From Stentor roeselii (lineage: Eukaryota > Ciliophora > Heterotrichea > Heterotrichida > Stentoridae), in NCBI GenBank assembly GCA_006503475.1, contig RSEH01000186.1, positions 30,517-94,516 on the forward strand: a DNA stretch of 64,000 nt. Reading direction: 5' to 3'. The notes below the pieces were generated by a model. That model was not told where the DNA came from and did no database searches. It saw only the letters and a program-made list of their open reading frames with translations. The first letter of the stretch is position 1. Each line of letters begins with the position of its first letter. Of this stretch, positions 20,499 through 31,100 are shown piece by piece. The translations under genes and the position numbers were made by a program.

Positions 20499-21365
20499 TT
20501 ACAAGTTATTAGTTGAAAAAGTTTCTGAAAACTTCTGTGTATATAAAGTAAAAACACTTTGAGCACGAGTTCCTTTAAACATCAAGGCCTTGATTTCACT
20601 TCTGACAGGACCAGACAGTCCATATACGATAGAATTGATGAAGCCGGTAAAAGAAATGCCGAAAGCCGAAACACAAGTGAGCCAAAAAGGAATATTAACA
20701 CCTTCATCGATCTCCGCAGTTCTTTTGATAGTGATCGGCAGGTAACAGATGATGAGTATAAGCGGGTAAAGACTTAATCTTTTAATCACAGCATTGTTAG
20801 TCTCTTGAAACTCGACGAAGTCTCCGTAGTCTTGCTTCAATTTATAAATAACCCGAATGTAAACTGCAAGATTAAATGGAATCACTGTCCAGACAATCAA
20901 ATAAAAGCAAAAAATTCGAAGGCAAAGATTTGTGACGAAACTTTTTTGTATCCAGCACCAGCCTCCTGTATTGTTGTAAGCTTCAAGAAAAAAGGGAATC
21001 GTTGCTAGAATAAAAGGAACGACGTAGCCGAGGATTAGGAAAAGGGATTGAAATCGGACTGGATTTGTTTCTTCGAGGATTGCTGTTCTGTATAATGCGA
21101 ATGCAATGTTAAAGGTCCAGAATACGCTGCTTATTGCAGTGAATTGAAGTAAAAAACCTTGAACTTGGCAACTTGTACCTGTTGGAGGGAGTAAAAGGCT
21201 TATTGAATGTAATATGTCGGAAAGGGACATAAAGAATACTAATCTGAATGCAAAGGAACGGATTGATTTCAATAATAGGAATGCGACTACGATAAAGATT
21301 GAACCTATTAGGCTGAAGGAGTTGGTTATCAGGAGAATTAACTTTAAGGTCAAGTCTTCTGACAT
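20499..21365 (-). CDS. Seven-transmembrane receptor, cAMP-receptor (class E)-like
   Basis: 288 aa with seven hydrophobic helices. TM1-TM2 contain SLIGSIFIVVAFLLLKSIRSFAFRLVF and MSLSDILHS; the extracellular Cys pair (TSCQVQG and GGWCWIQ) could form the usual disulfide; TM7 ends GFINSIVYGL. The IRSFAFRLVFFMSLSDI block resembles the slime-mould cAMP receptors and related class E receptors. Short cytosolic tail with Ser/Thr. A surface receptor coupling to G proteins is inferred; ligand unknown. Start follows GTGAATAA. Confidence 0.8.
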   Translation of the reverse strand: MSEDLTLKLILLITNSFSLIGSIFIVVAFLLLKSIRSFAFRLVFFMSLSDILHSISLLLPPTGTSCQVQGFLLQFTAISSVFWTFNIAFALYRTAILEETNPVRFQSLFLILGYVVPFILATIPFFLEAYNNTGGWCWIQKSFVTNLCLRIFCFYLIVWTVIPFNLAVYIRVIYKLKQDYGDFVEFQETNNAVIKRLSLYPLILIICYLPITIKRTAEIDEGVNIPFWLTCVSAFGISFTGFINSIVYGLSGPVRSEIKALMFKGTRAQSVFTLYTQKFSETFSTNNL

Positions 21366-21570
21366 TTATTCACACGTTTTATTAAAAAATATACGAATAC
21401 TGAACTAGTATTAAGATAATGTATCGAAAATAACTATTTATTTTTATTTTATTCGTTTTGGCTTTTAGTATGCTTTGTTCGTTCATTGTTAAGTTGAGAA
21501 AAGATGGAAAGTTTAAGGAATGGTCCAAGTATGATAAATAAACTTAGTCGCTGCACATGAGTCTCAGTCT

Positions 21571-22299
21571 ATGAACCAGAAAAAAATTTTATTACTTGTA
21601 GATAAATATATGGACGGAGAACTCGAAAAAGAACTGCAAGAAAATCGTAACTATAACGATCGCCTTGGCTTCATCAGAAAGGTTTATTCAATTTTAGCGA
21701 TTCAACTTTCGATGACTGTCTTTATAACAGGCCTAGCAGTAGGAGTAATATCATTCCAAGAATGGCTTCAATCAAGTATAGCATTTCTGATAGTATGCCT
21801 CTGCATAAACATAGTGGTCCTAATCACATTATTATGTTTCAAAAATGTAAGTCGAAGACACCCAACAAACATAATTCTTTTAACAATCTTTACCCTAAGC
21901 GAGAGTTTTTTAGTGGCAAACATAGCTTCATATTCAGACCCAGTGACAGTCCTAATAGCAGCAGGGATGACTCTAGGAGTGACAGTATCCGTAACAGCCT
22001 ACGCTTGCCTTACCAAGACCGACTTCACCACCTCCCGAGGGATTCTCTGCGGATTAGTAATCGGCATGTTATTATTCGGTATTTTCACAGGAGTCTACTA
22101 CGAAAGTCGTTTATTAGGTATGGTCTTTTGCTTGATTTTCATCATCATCTACACGATCTTCATCGTGATCGACACCCAAATGATTGCAGGAGGCAAGAGA
22201 GGACAGTTTAGCTACGACGATTACATAGTCGCTTCATTGATTCTTTACATTGATATTATTCGACTATTTCTTTATATGCTGAGATTTTTAAAGAAGTAA
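21571..22299 (+). CDS. BAX inhibitor-1/Lifeguard (TMBIM) family membrane protein
   Basis: 242 aa, seven hydrophobic segments. The N-terminal [24 protein letters not shown] is the conserved start of the Lifeguard group, and the C-terminal [23 protein letters not shown] with the preceding [13 protein letters not shown] is the signature with the conserved Asp pair that gates the calcium leak. Family members leak Ca2+ from ER or Golgi and protect from cell death. Length is typical. The core lies in a strongly A+C-rich phase. Stop is 13 nt before the CTU1 start. Confidence 0.93.
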   Translation: MNQKKILLLVDKYMDGELEKELQENRNYNDRLGFIRKVYSILAIQLSMTVFITGLAVGVISFQEWLQSSIAFLIVCLCINIVVLITLLCFKNVSRRHPTNIILLTIFTLSESFLVANIASYSDPVTVLIAAGMTLGVTVSVTAYACLTKTDFTTSRGILCGLVIGMLLFGIFTGVYYESRLLGMVFCLIFIIIYTIFIVIDTQMIAGGKRGQFSYDDYIVASLILYIDIIRLFLYMLRFLKK

Positions 22300-22312
22300 T
22301 AATCTAATAGAA

Positions 22313-23224
22313 ATGAGTCGAATTTGTGAAATTTGCCGAAATTCTAAGCCAGCTATAAAAAGACCGAAAACTGGAGAAGCCATTTGCAAGCCTTGCTTTT
22401 TTTCACTAATCGAAGAAGAAGTACATGCAACAATTCTAGAAACAAACCTATTTAAACGAGGAGAAACGATTGCAGTGGGTGCATCAGGAGGAAAAGACTC
22501 AACAGTTCTAATTCACCTTCTTCATCATCTAAACCAGAAATACGATTACGGAATAACCTTGCACATGTTGGCTGTTGATGAAGGGATCAAAGGCTACCGT
22601 GACGATTCTTTAGAAGCTGTGAAAAGAAATCAAATAAAGTACGGCCTGCCCTTGACCATCGTGAGTTACGCTGACTTGTACGGGTGGACGATGGACACCA
22701 TTGTGCAGAAAATCGGCTTGTCCAACAACTGCACTTATTGCGGGGTCTTTCGCAGACAAGCCCTTGACAAAGGTGCAAAAATGATAAACGCTGAAAAGGT
22801 CGTCACCGGTCACAATGCAGATGACATCGCTGAGACAGTTTTAATGAACTTTTTAAGAGGAGACCACTTCCGACTGGGCAAATGCACTGAAATCGTGACT
22901 GGAGAAGAAGGAAACTTGCCACGTTGTAAGCCTTTGAAGTACTTATATGAAAAAGAAATAGTACTTTATGCACATTTTCAGAAACTTGACTATTTTTCCA
23001 CTGAATGTCTTTACTCGCCTAATGCTTATCGAGGATTTGCTAGGGAGTTTTTAAAGGAATTGGAAAGGGTCAGGCCTCGGGCTATACTTGATATTATTCA
23101 TTCTGGAGAAATGCTTTTAGTAAGCTCGAAGCCTCCTGATAGACTTGTTTGTGAACGATGCGGGTCGGTTAGCAGTAATAAACTTTGCAAGGCGTGCATG
23201 TTGTTGGACACTCTTAATAAGTAA
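22313..23224 (+). CDS. Cytoplasmic tRNA 2-thiolation protein 1 (CTU1/NCS6)
   Basis: 303 aa. N-terminal zinc knuckle (CEICRN, CKPC), PP-loop [17 protein letters not shown] at about residues 55-71, the [12 protein letters not shown] motif, [33 protein letters not shown], and the C-terminal CERCGS...[11 protein letters not shown] zinc site. With CTU2 and URM1 it adds sulfur to U34 of Lys, Glu and Gln tRNAs, helping decoding of A- and G-ending codons. Slightly shorter than the yeast protein because the tail after LLDTLNK is missing. The next same-strand gene starts only 2 nt after the stop. Confidence 0.95.
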   Translation: MSRICEICRNSKPAIKRPKTGEAICKPCFFSLIEEEVHATILETNLFKRGETIAVGASGGKDSTVLIHLLHHLNQKYDYGITLHMLAVDEGIKGYRDDSLEAVKRNQIKYGLPLTIVSYADLYGWTMDTIVQKIGLSNNCTYCGVFRRQALDKGAKMINAEKVVTGHNADDIAETVLMNFLRGDHFRLGKCTEIVTGEEGNLPRCKPLKYLYEKEIVLYAHFQKLDYFSTECLYSPNAYRGFAREFLKELERVRPRAILDIIHSGEMLLVSSKPPDRLVCERCGSVSSNKLCKACMLLDTLNK

Positions 23225-23226
23225 AA

Positions 23227-23928
23227 ATGGGGGGAGTTGCTTTGGCTTGCTTTTTTATCTTCAGTTTGGTTTTGAAGGTATTTTGGATAACTTGTCATGA
23301 ATTAACTGATGGAAAAAAATGCCCGGGCTTACCTGGTGTTATTGGAAAAGAGGACTGGAAAGTTTATCGGGAAAATTTTTTTATTTATGAGTTTTTTAAA
23401 TCTTTGAAAATTTCTGAGGATTTTTTGGTTTTTTTTGCGAATTTTGCAGTTTTTTTTACTTTGGTTGAACTCTTGTGGGTTGCTTGGATTTGCTTTGGAA
23501 AGGTTTCGAAAAGGTTTTTGTTTCAGGTTGGATTTTTGAGTTTTGCTGTTGTTTCTTTAGTCGTTTATAGGTTTTGTGAGGTTTTGGTTATTTCACGGAA
23601 CTGTCCTAAGGACTTGATTGAAGACTTTTTGCCTGGAGATTCGAAGAATCCTGGTTTTATTTTAGAAATTCAGAGAAACATTAAACTTTCAGTTGAAGTT
23701 TTAGAGTTTTTGGCTTTTTCTGGATTTATTTTAACTGTTTCTGTGATGGTTTTGGTTGTAAAGCAAACTTTGTTGAATCTGATAGGGAATCTTTTTAGCT
23801 TATGGGGACTTTTTACTGCATTGGGGGTGATTTTGTATGTTTTTTCAGTTTTGAATGTTAAGGACTTGCCGAAACGAGAAGATATCGAGACTTTGATAGG
23901 GACTTTAAGGTTGTTTAACCCATTCTAG
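23227..23928 (+). CDS. Unknown multi-pass membrane protein
   Basis: 233 aa, four likely transmembrane helices: residues 3-22 (GVALACFFIFSLVLKVFWIT), about 67-90, about 97-118 and about 160-215 (two spans). Loops contain Cys residues (CHELTDGKKCPG, RNCPKDL) that could form disulfides outside the cell or in the ER. No family recognised. The whole gene is very G+T-rich on the coding strand, the end of a long composition tooth; this inflates Phe, Val, Leu and Gly content, so I cannot exclude that hydrophobicity is partly compositional. Start is 2 nt after the CTU1 stop, in another frame. Confidence 0.6.
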   Translation: MGGVALACFFIFSLVLKVFWITCHELTDGKKCPGLPGVIGKEDWKVYRENFFIYEFFKSLKISEDFLVFFANFAVFFTLVELLWVAWICFGKVSKRFLFQVGFLSFAVVSLVVYRFCEVLVISRNCPKDLIEDFLPGDSKNPGFILEIQRNIKLSVEVLEFLAFSGFILTVSVMVLVVKQTLLNLIGNLFSLWGLFTALGVILYVFSVLNVKDLPKREDIETLIGTLRLFNPF

Positions 23929-23942
23929 CATAATTAGTTACT

Positions 23943-24386
23943 TTAAAGCTGCGAGTTGTCTGTATCCAAAGCAATCATTTCCTCCAAATGAACTTCAATC
24001 CATGACGTGCAACACTTTTGAACCAGTTTAAATTTAATTCCCTTGGCAACAAGTTCTTTGTTAATACTTAAAATTTCAGCTTCGACTTTCTTTTTAGCCT
24101 CCGAAACACGTAGACCTGGAAGGCACAACGAGAGTCCTAATGTGCAGATAGAAAAACAGTACCCGAAACTTATACACATGAAGCAAGGCCAGTAGAAAAA
24201 CAAAGACTCGTTTATTCTCGACATACACCCAGACCACTCTTCAGTACTTAACCGCGTCTTGATCAATGTCGGATAACTTTCATCATAAGAAGCTGCAAGT
24301 CCAGTGATGAAAGTTTTGGAATTCGGCCTAACAACAACAACCTTCTCATCCCCTTCAGGTATCAACTTATTAAACACGCAATCCAT
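23943..24386 (-). CDS. Golgin A7/Erf4 (CHIC)-like protein
   Basis: 147 aa. Layout matches the Golgin-A7/ERF4 domain: an N-terminal strand and turn (ITGLAASYDESYPTLIKTRLSTEEW, compare the FP-(E)L---I-- EEF pattern), a Cys-rich hydrophobic patch (CMSRIN then FYWPCFMCISFGYCFSICTLGL, probable palmitoylation sites), and a C-terminal helix-strand (EAKKKVEAEILSINKELVAKGIKFKL then SWIEVHLE). Erf4/Golgin A7 proteins partner with DHHC palmitoyltransferases; CHIC proteins are palmitoylated vesicle proteins. Assignment rests on this pattern and not on strong identity. Confidence 0.55.
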   Translation of the reverse strand: MDCVFNKLIPEGDEKVVVVRPNSKTFITGLAASYDESYPTLIKTRLSTEEWSGCMSRINESLFFYWPCFMCISFGYCFSICTLGLSLCLPGLRVSEAKKKVEAEILSINKELVAKGIKFKLVQKCCTSWIEVHLEEMIALDTDNSQL

Positions 24387-24416
24387 TCTTATAAACCAAC
24401 TGAAACCCGAGCCATC

Positions 24417-25019
24417 TTAAAGTGATGATAAAATTACGTTAAGCGCTGCAGCTTCATCCATGGCACAATCCTGTAAAGCTTTTCTCACTTTTGCTTCATC
24501 AAATCCCATTTCGCAAATTCTTTTTACCTTCTCTTCATAAACGACCTGAGGGTCTTTAGCATGTTCTTGTGTCCATTGTCTAGCAGTGCTATTGAACTGT
24601 TCACGATGAGTCTTATACTGAGATGCGACGACCGCGTCTTGAGGGTCATCAGGTTCAGGGTTGCACAGCAAGGCTTGTAAAGAAAGAAGAGCTGTGCGAA
24701 TAGTGAGGGCTGGTGACCATTCATCTTTAAGGATATCTAAGCAAATAGCTCCAGTTTGGGACGAGATGTTTGGATGCCAGATCTTGGTGTCAAATTTCAT
24801 TTTAGGAGGCTTGTACGGGTAGTCTGGAGGGATTATGATGTCGATTATGAAGGTACCTCCCTGGTACACCGTGTCTGACTACTTATAGCTTACCGGCCCT
24901 TGGATTATCCCTTTCCAGTGAGTCATGTCTGATCCGATGTTCCGAGCTTGAACTCCTGAGTTGCTGTTGCTCAGCTTGGTCAGCTCCTCGTATTCTTTTT
25001 GCAGTCTTCTGCTTTCCAT
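24417..25019 (-). CDS. Ubiquitin-conjugating enzyme E2, UBE2K/Ubc1 type with UBA
   Basis: Exons 24894..25019 and 24417..24878 give 195 aa. The N-terminal exon ([20 protein letters not shown]) supplies helix 1. The UBC fold follows with [32 protein letters not shown] (catalytic Cys about residue 88) and [18 protein letters not shown]. Residues about 155-195 are a UBA domain ([20 protein letters not shown]...[10 protein letters not shown]). E2 with a C-terminal UBA is diagnostic of UBE2K, which builds K48-linked ubiquitin chains. Start follows GAATAATAA. Confidence 0.96.
24879..24893 (-). other. 15-nt intron GTAAGCTATAAGTAG
   Basis: Phase 0. Removal joins IIQGP to [10 protein letters not shown]. 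Contains in-frame TAG at its end. A at position 10. Confidence 0.96.
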
Positions 25020-25103
25020 TTATTATTCACGAATTCTAGACTATTCCATATGAGTGGAAGGGAATCCATGAATGAAAGTATGTGTTATGTGAAACCCTAG
25101 TTA

Positions 25104-25463
25104 ATGGAAAAAAAGTGTTTGATCTGTAATGCAGAGCTAAGTGAACTCGAAGAACTAGACCGTCTGACCCACATAAATAACTGCCTTGACCAAGAAATAG
25201 ACAAAGCCTTAGAAACCGTAGACAATTGCCACCCATCACCTCGTATTCCTCCAGAAATAACCCAAAGCCAAGAAACCCGAGATTTCGACACGACAGGCAT
25301 GCCCGACTACGACGGAATGACAACAGCAGACCTAAAAAAAGCTCTAGACGACTACGGAATGAAAAAAACCCTAGAAGTTAAATTCGCAAGAGTCCTGCTA
25401 AAACAAACCTGGCTCTACAGTCGATATGGAGTCTTTCCAGAGTGTTTATCGAAATACGTGTAA
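25104..25463 (+). CDS. Tiny Slx4-like protein: zinc finger plus Slx1-binding-type domain
   Basis: 119 aa. Residues 5-28 form a UBZ4-like zinc finger (CLICNAELSELEELDRLTHI then NNC: C-C-H-C ligands). Residues about 66-110 (MPDYDGMTTADLKKALDDYGMKK...VLLKQTWLYSRYG) match the Slx4 C-terminal conserved domain pattern (MP-Y--M-T--LK-EL--(F/Y)G---L-KR-----LK-I--YTH). Slx4 scaffolds the Slx1 nuclease and other repair nucleases and normally exceeds 700 residues. Here only the two end modules are present. ATG and stop are clean. The convergent neighbour ends 3 nt away. Moderately sure of the domain, less of orthology. Confidence 0.5.
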   Translation: MEKKCLICNAELSELEELDRLTHINNCLDQEIDKALETVDNCHPSPRIPPEITQSQETRDFDTTGMPDYDGMTTADLKKALDDYGMKKTLEVKFARVLLKQTWLYSRYGVFPECLSKYV

Positions 25464-25466
25464 CTA

Positions 25467-27962
25467 TTAGTAAAGATCAGGAATCGCCAAATGGTTCAAG
25501 TAATGCCGATGTTCTTCTTTCGGCTTCAAAGAATTCAAATGTCTCTGAATCTCGTCTGTAAACTCATTCGACTTCAGCTCATACCACTTTTCCTGGGGGG
25601 GTCTATTTTTTTCATATATTTCTGTCCGTTTTTCATTCAAAATCGCCCTTTCTCGTGCCCTAAGCTCATCTAAAATACTTTCATAAGTGTGAAGCACAAG
25701 TCCTTCCTTTTCCCGTGTGTTGAGATTTTGACAAACAGGTGTAACAGCTTTTGCCAAATGTCCAGAAAACCCTGAAGACTCGAAGTTTGACGCATAAACC
25801 TCTCTTTTTCGACTGTTTAACTCACATTTAAGGTCTTCTAAAGTCTTTTCAAGATGATCAATTGCCTGATCACGAAGATCTCGGCCTTGGATTTTTGTTT
25901 CTTCTTTTAAACCCACTTGCATCTGGGCCTTGTAGTAGTTTGGGTTGTCATTGACAGAAAGAGGGTGATTTGTGAAAGAGCGTAAATGATGAGACCTGAT
26001 GAACCAGTCACGTGATGGGTCAGGTGACAGGTTCCCGATAGACTCTAGGAAGTAAGGGTCCAGTGGGTCTACTTTTGATGATTTTATGTTCGGAAAACGC
26101 TCTTGGGGGTCGAAGTACTCCCCGCCTGGGTCCATGTAAGGACTGAAGGGTTTTATCCCAGACTTTATAAATTCTGAACGGGTTTCTGGAGGCTTTTTAG
26201 GAAAACGAATGTTTTCTAGGTCGGAAATGCTTCGAAAAACGTAGTCGGGTTGGGGCTTTTCAACACTTTTCATCAATGGCGCGTCGATGCTGGTGAATAT
26301 CTCTCGGGACTCTGAAACCCTCTGGGGCTTGAAATTGAAAAGGGCTTCAGAAGAGTCCATCTCACTTTTTCTATTGTTTTTTTCAGATTTTCCAAGATTT
26401 AACAGCCCTCCAAGTCCTCCTAGTCCTCCCTGAATGTTTTTATTCTGTGAAGGGTTCAAGTCAGATATAATATCATCTAAGTCCTCGTCGATTGAAGACT
26501 TTTTCTTTCCTTTTGTAGATGTTTCAGGCCTTCTGTTCTTTTTCTCTTCGGGGATCGCGGATAAGTGGCTTGGTTTGAACTTCTGAGCAGATCTTCCAAC
26601 ATTTGACTTTTTTAAACCTTCTCGAGGAGGAGATTTTTTTTTAGAAGGAGGACTTTTTGAGGGAGATTTTTGTCTTTCAATGCTGGAATCTTTTGAGTTT
26701 TTTAAGAGTTTTTCTGGAGTTTTTTCTTGAAGTGAGGATTTTTTGTCGAATTTCACGAATTTTAGAAGGACTTGGCTCCAAGGTAATGATGGAGGTTTTC
26801 CGTTGATGATGATGCTTTTGAGGTACTCAAGTCGTTTTATTTTACTTTCGATGGAGATGTGAAGTCTTTGCAGGTACATATTGACGAACTCAGCAACTAC
26901 TTTCAGTTCAGTCTCTCTTTTATTTTTCACTTTAGAGGCAATAACGACTTCCTTAGTCAAGTTGAACTCATCACAAAACAAAGCCATGATATCATTTAAA
27001 AATCCTTCCAAAACTTCTTTTTCCTTTTCCCACTTCAAGTAAATCGAAGTGATAACTTTTTCAATACATCCAAAAGGTAAGAACTGGTCAGTGTCCTTAT
27101 CCATTTGGTCTTTTCTCAGCTGAAACTTGACCATTTCCAAGAACTCGATTAAAATCTCTCTATTTTCCTGTCCTCCTTTTGAGAACTCTTCAAGTGCCTT
27201 GCTGACACTCTCAACAGCGACATAAGCGATGAGTGACCGGGCCTTGTTCACAGTTTCTTCTTTAAGCCTAAGGACGAAATGTTGCAAAAGAATCAATTGT
27301 TTCTCTTTCCTCAGTTGAATTTCAGCGAACATCCTGTTCAGCTCTTGAAGATCAAGGTTATCTTCCTTTAAAGCTAAAAAATTGATGATGATTTTTTGCT
27401 TGCTTAGCTGAAAATCGTATTCTTTTGATAGTTTTTCTACTTCTTCCTTTACTTCTGAGTATTCAGCATCTGACATCTTCGCAGTTCGGAATTTTTCAGT
27501 TAAAAGTTGATCGATTTTCTCGGCTTCTTGATGATATTGGAACTTTTGGGATTTTTTCTGAGAAACTTCGAATTTTTTATTGGAAAGTCGAGATTTGAAG
27601 TCGGAAATTGAATTTTTCAAGTCTTTTCCTGCGATCATTGAAGTACGGATGAAGTTTTTCCGCTCGGGCTTTGCCTTTGGAATTGAGTTTAAAGCTTCTT
27701 GGACTATGTCGGTTCCTGGCTTTGCTGACTTTGGACGTCTTGAATGGTTTATTTCGCGTTTTTTGGGAATTGAGGCTTTCGGGACCCAGGAACTTTTGAA
27801 GCTTAATTGGGCCGGCTTTGCGGTGATCACGAGGTCTGAGAAAGAGTCGTCGTTGTCTGTTTTTTGAACTGTTGTGTGCTCGGGGTGGATCACGCCGAGA
27901 ATACATTTTCGCCATTTGAAGTTCGATAACTGCTCTTGGTCAACTTTCACGATTTTTGACAT
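25467..27962 (-). CDS. Unknown coiled-coil and disordered protein
   Basis: 831 aa, no intron seen. Residues about 110-430 are helical and coiled-coil (EEVEKLSKEYDFQLSKQKII, ELNRMFAEIQLRKEKQLILL). Residues about 430-560 are disordered and rich in Lys, Ser and Pro (SPSKSPPSKKKSPPREG), with a Gly/Leu stretch GGLGGLGGLLNLG. The C-terminal 250 residues carry helical motifs with Pro/Asp/Tyr-rich turns. No known domain recognised. Composition and length fit a cytoskeletal or ciliary structural protein, which is only a guess. Confidence 0.75.
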   Translation of the reverse strand: MSKIVKVDQEQLSNFKWRKCILGVIHPEHTTVQKTDNDDSFSDLVITAKPAQLSFKSSWVPKASIPKKREINHSRRPKSAKPGTDIVQEALNSIPKAKPERKNFIRTSMIAGKDLKNSISDFKSRLSNKKFEVSQKKSQKFQYHQEAEKIDQLLTEKFRTAKMSDAEYSEVKEEVEKLSKEYDFQLSKQKIIINFLALKEDNLDLQELNRMFAEIQLRKEKQLILLQHFVLRLKEETVNKARSLIAYVAVESVSKALEEFSKGGQENREILIEFLEMVKFQLRKDQMDKDTDQFLPFGCIEKVITSIYLKWEKEKEVLEGFLNDIMALFCDEFNLTKEVVIASKVKNKRETELKVVAEFVNMYLQRLHISIESKIKRLEYLKSIIINGKPPSLPWSQVLLKFVKFDKKSSLQEKTPEKLLKNSKDSSIERQKSPSKSPPSKKKSPPREGLKKSNVGRSAQKFKPSHLSAIPEEKKNRRPETSTKGKKKSSIDEDLDDIISDLNPSQNKNIQGGLGGLGGLLNLGKSEKNNRKSEMDSSEALFNFKPQRVSESREIFTSIDAPLMKSVEKPQPDYVFRSISDLENIRFPKKPPETRSEFIKSGIKPFSPYMDPGGEYFDPQERFPNIKSSKVDPLDPYFLESIGNLSPDPSRDWFIRSHHLRSFTNHPLSVNDNPNYYKAQMQVGLKEETKIQGRDLRDQAIDHLEKTLEDLKCELNSRKREVYASNFESSGFSGHLAKAVTPVCQNLNTREKEGLVLHTYESILDELRARERAILNEKRTEIYEKNRPPQEKWYELKSNEFTDEIQRHLNSLKPKEEHRHYLNHLAIPDLY

Positions 27963-28165
27963 GCAGGTTTATTTTAAGTTTTAGGGAAAGAGTTTTTAGT
28001 TTAGAGAAGAAGGATTTTTATTAATGGGCTTGGAGTTTAGGATCTGATTAGGGATTGGTTATTATCAAACTCATAATATTCAAATAATTCTAAATTCCCA
28101 AGACACCTGTTCTAATCCAATCCACAAAATCCACGCCAAAACCGCACGTCTAAAATAATTTAAAA

Positions 28166-31100
28166 ATGTTATCACGTCGAATAACCTCAAACCCAACCGA
28201 AGTGCACTTCGAAGACATTCAATCAAACACCCGTTACTCACAAGCGATTCTTCTAACAAACAACACGTCACAAGAACTAGACATTTCCTTAAAGCCCTGC
28301 CCAACAATAGACCGTGACTACGAAATTTACCCAAACGAGTTCCGCCTGGCGGGGCGGGAGACAAGATCAATAAAACTTTCACTCGATTGTTTAAAAGCTT
28401 CGAACAGTCGCGACGTGATCCACATCTTAACCCCTTCATTCAGTGAAAAGCTTTTCGTCAATCTTCAAATCCGAGACCCGTCGCATTTTCAAGAAATCGT
28501 GAAAGATAAAGACGAGCAGCTTCAATCTTCTCAAAGTCGAATTGAAAGACTTGAAGAAGAAGTTGAAGATTTAAACGAAAAACTAAGAATCGCCAATCAA
28601 GTCCTTTTAGAAAAAGCAAGAGTCGAACAGGAACTTGCCACTGTTCAACAAGAGAATTCAGAACTGCGAAATTTGATTGAAGAGCTGAAAAAAGCTGAAA
28701 TTTATCATCAGCAGTTGAAAGAAATGATGAATCAAAAGGTGCCGAGTCTTGAAAATTTGATGAGTCTTACTTTGAGGCAGGAACAGGAAAAAAATGAGAG
28801 AAAAAATCAGAAAATTTTAGAAATTTTACAGATTAAAGATTCACTTATTGAGGACTTGGAAGATCGATGTGAAGAACTTAATAATGCACTTACTTTGATG
28901 CAGCATAAGATGAATGATAGTAAAGTTCTTCTTAGCAATACTGAGAAATCCTTGCAAAATACTCAGAAACTTGTAGAGGACTTGAAAACTTCTAATTTTG
29001 AGAAGGATCAGACGATTGTTTCTTTAAAAAATAAAAACTTTGGAAATTTAGTTCAAGAGGATTCTTCATTGTTGAAAAGTGAGTTGTTAAAAAATTTTGA
29101 ACATGTAAAAATCTTGTCAGAAACGATTCAGTGTTTGGAACAAGAGAACCAGAAGTTGAAAGAAAGAGAAGAGTATGTCTTGGAGCTTAGTAACAGACAA
29201 ATAAGGCTGAGAGACGACCATGAACGAGAAGTCAAAGAAAAGGACCTGGTCATCACTGACCTTAGGGGAAAAGTTCATATGCAAAGTGAGCATATTGAAA
29301 CATTGGTTTCTAAACTTTCTCAGATGAATTATTCTGAAATTCTTTCTAAACTTTCATCGTTGGAAGAAGAAAATAAAGCTCTTTCGAAAAGACTTGCTGA
29401 GAGTAATAACTCGTCTTTGACTTTTAAAAAGGAAGATTTGGATGATGGTGCGAAGGCTGCTGAACTTGAGATTGAAAATGAAAAACTTTTGCAGAGCTTG
29501 AAGGAATACACTGATCGAAGCCTTAAACTTGAAGAGCAGGTTTCACTGCGCAACAGAGAAATAATCAATCTTCAAAACGAAATAATAGATCATAAAAGAT
29601 TCAAAAGCGAGATGATCCTAAAGGCAGCCCCTTCACCACAAGAAGACCTGACTCGACTAGCATCCTCACTGAGACAAGAGCAATCAAAAATTCAAGTCCT
29701 CGAAGAAGAAAACAATCGTCTTCGAGAAAAAATCGTTAAAATCGAGACAAACAACGATAACCTAAGCCTAGAAATAACCTCACTCTACGAAAACCTCGAA
29801 TCAGGAAACTTCGACTTAGCCAGTCAAAACAAGTTAATAAAAAAAATCAACTCTAAACTACGAACTTTAAAAGAAAAAGAAGAAGAAGCCTTAAAAGCCG
29901 CATCATTGGCTGAAGAAGGTTTGAAAGTCCTTCAATCCGAACTTGCTCAAAACAACCCAAACGACGTGATTCGAGAATTAAAAAAAATCCAAACCGATCT
30001 TCTTCAAGCAAAGTCAAAAAACGATCTTCTCACTTCAGCCAACCTGAAATTGAAAGAAGAACTTGAAGAAAACAAAAAGATTTTCAATTCTGTTCAGTTC
30101 TTCACCTCAAAGGAAGACAAAAACAACAGCAAAAAACTTAGAAAACGTGTAAGGGCGCCTCCGAAACTTGTAAAAGCTTTAATCGCCGCGAAACTTGCAG
30201 AGACTGAAGCAGTTAAAAAGTTAAAACTCGCAGGAAAGTTCGAAATCGACCTGAAACGTCAGCTTGAAGCGAAAGAAGAGACTATCAGAAGCTTGAAAAG
30301 CGAAACTGCCAGAGCTTTTGATCGAGTTGGGTCCTTGGAGTCTTCTGAAGGCTTTAATGAGGACCAGGGCTTGCTAAGAAAGGTGATCGCTTTGGAACAT
30401 GAGTTAAACGAGTTGAAAGAACAAGAAATTAGGTCTTGGCAGAACTTTTCACCTTTTTCGATGAAAATTGAGGAAAATTCTGGAAAAGTCTTGGATGATA
30501 CTGAGTTACTGGTTGAAGGACTTTTACATCTTGTGGAATTACTTGCGATTAGTGATGAAAAAAATGAAGGAAATGAGATCAGGGATCAGTCTTCTGTTGA
30601 AAAAAGTCAGAGAGTTATTATTAGGGCTTTGTTTAAATCGATACAAAATGATGACGAAAAACAACAAAAAGTTTTGAGTTTTGTACCATCGAGGGAAGAG
30701 GACAGAAAAGTTTGGTATTTGGAATTATTGGAGAATCAGTTCGCGAATTTTAATGGATTAGTACAGAAACTAGAAATAGTTACTGATAAAATTGGAAGTG
30801 ACTCTGGCCAGTCGGTTAGTACATCTGCTCAGATGAAAGGGCTTTACCTTGAACTATCCAAATCCTCCAAAGCCCTTCTCGAAGAAATCAACCTAATTTT
30901 CCTCCTCAGTAAACTAATTCGTTCCGACTGCGAAAGTCTTTCCACCAAATCAAAACTAGACGGCGTTAAAATCCAATCCCTTCTCCAAGAAGAAATCGAA
31001 AAATCAACAACCGAAAAAACAGCTCAAATCCTAAAATACTCCAAAGAAAACCAATACCTTCAAAACGAGCTTCAAACTTTATCATCAAAGCTCGAAAAAT

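Noticed and set aside
21420-21570. Short ORFs MYRK and MLCSFIVKLRKDGKFKEWSKYDK between the receptor and BI-1 genes
   Set aside because: Too short (4 and 23 codons), no splice that joins them into a longer frame, no similarity.
22610-22813. Minus-strand ORFs inside CTU1
   Set aside because: Shadows of a strongly conserved plus-strand gene.
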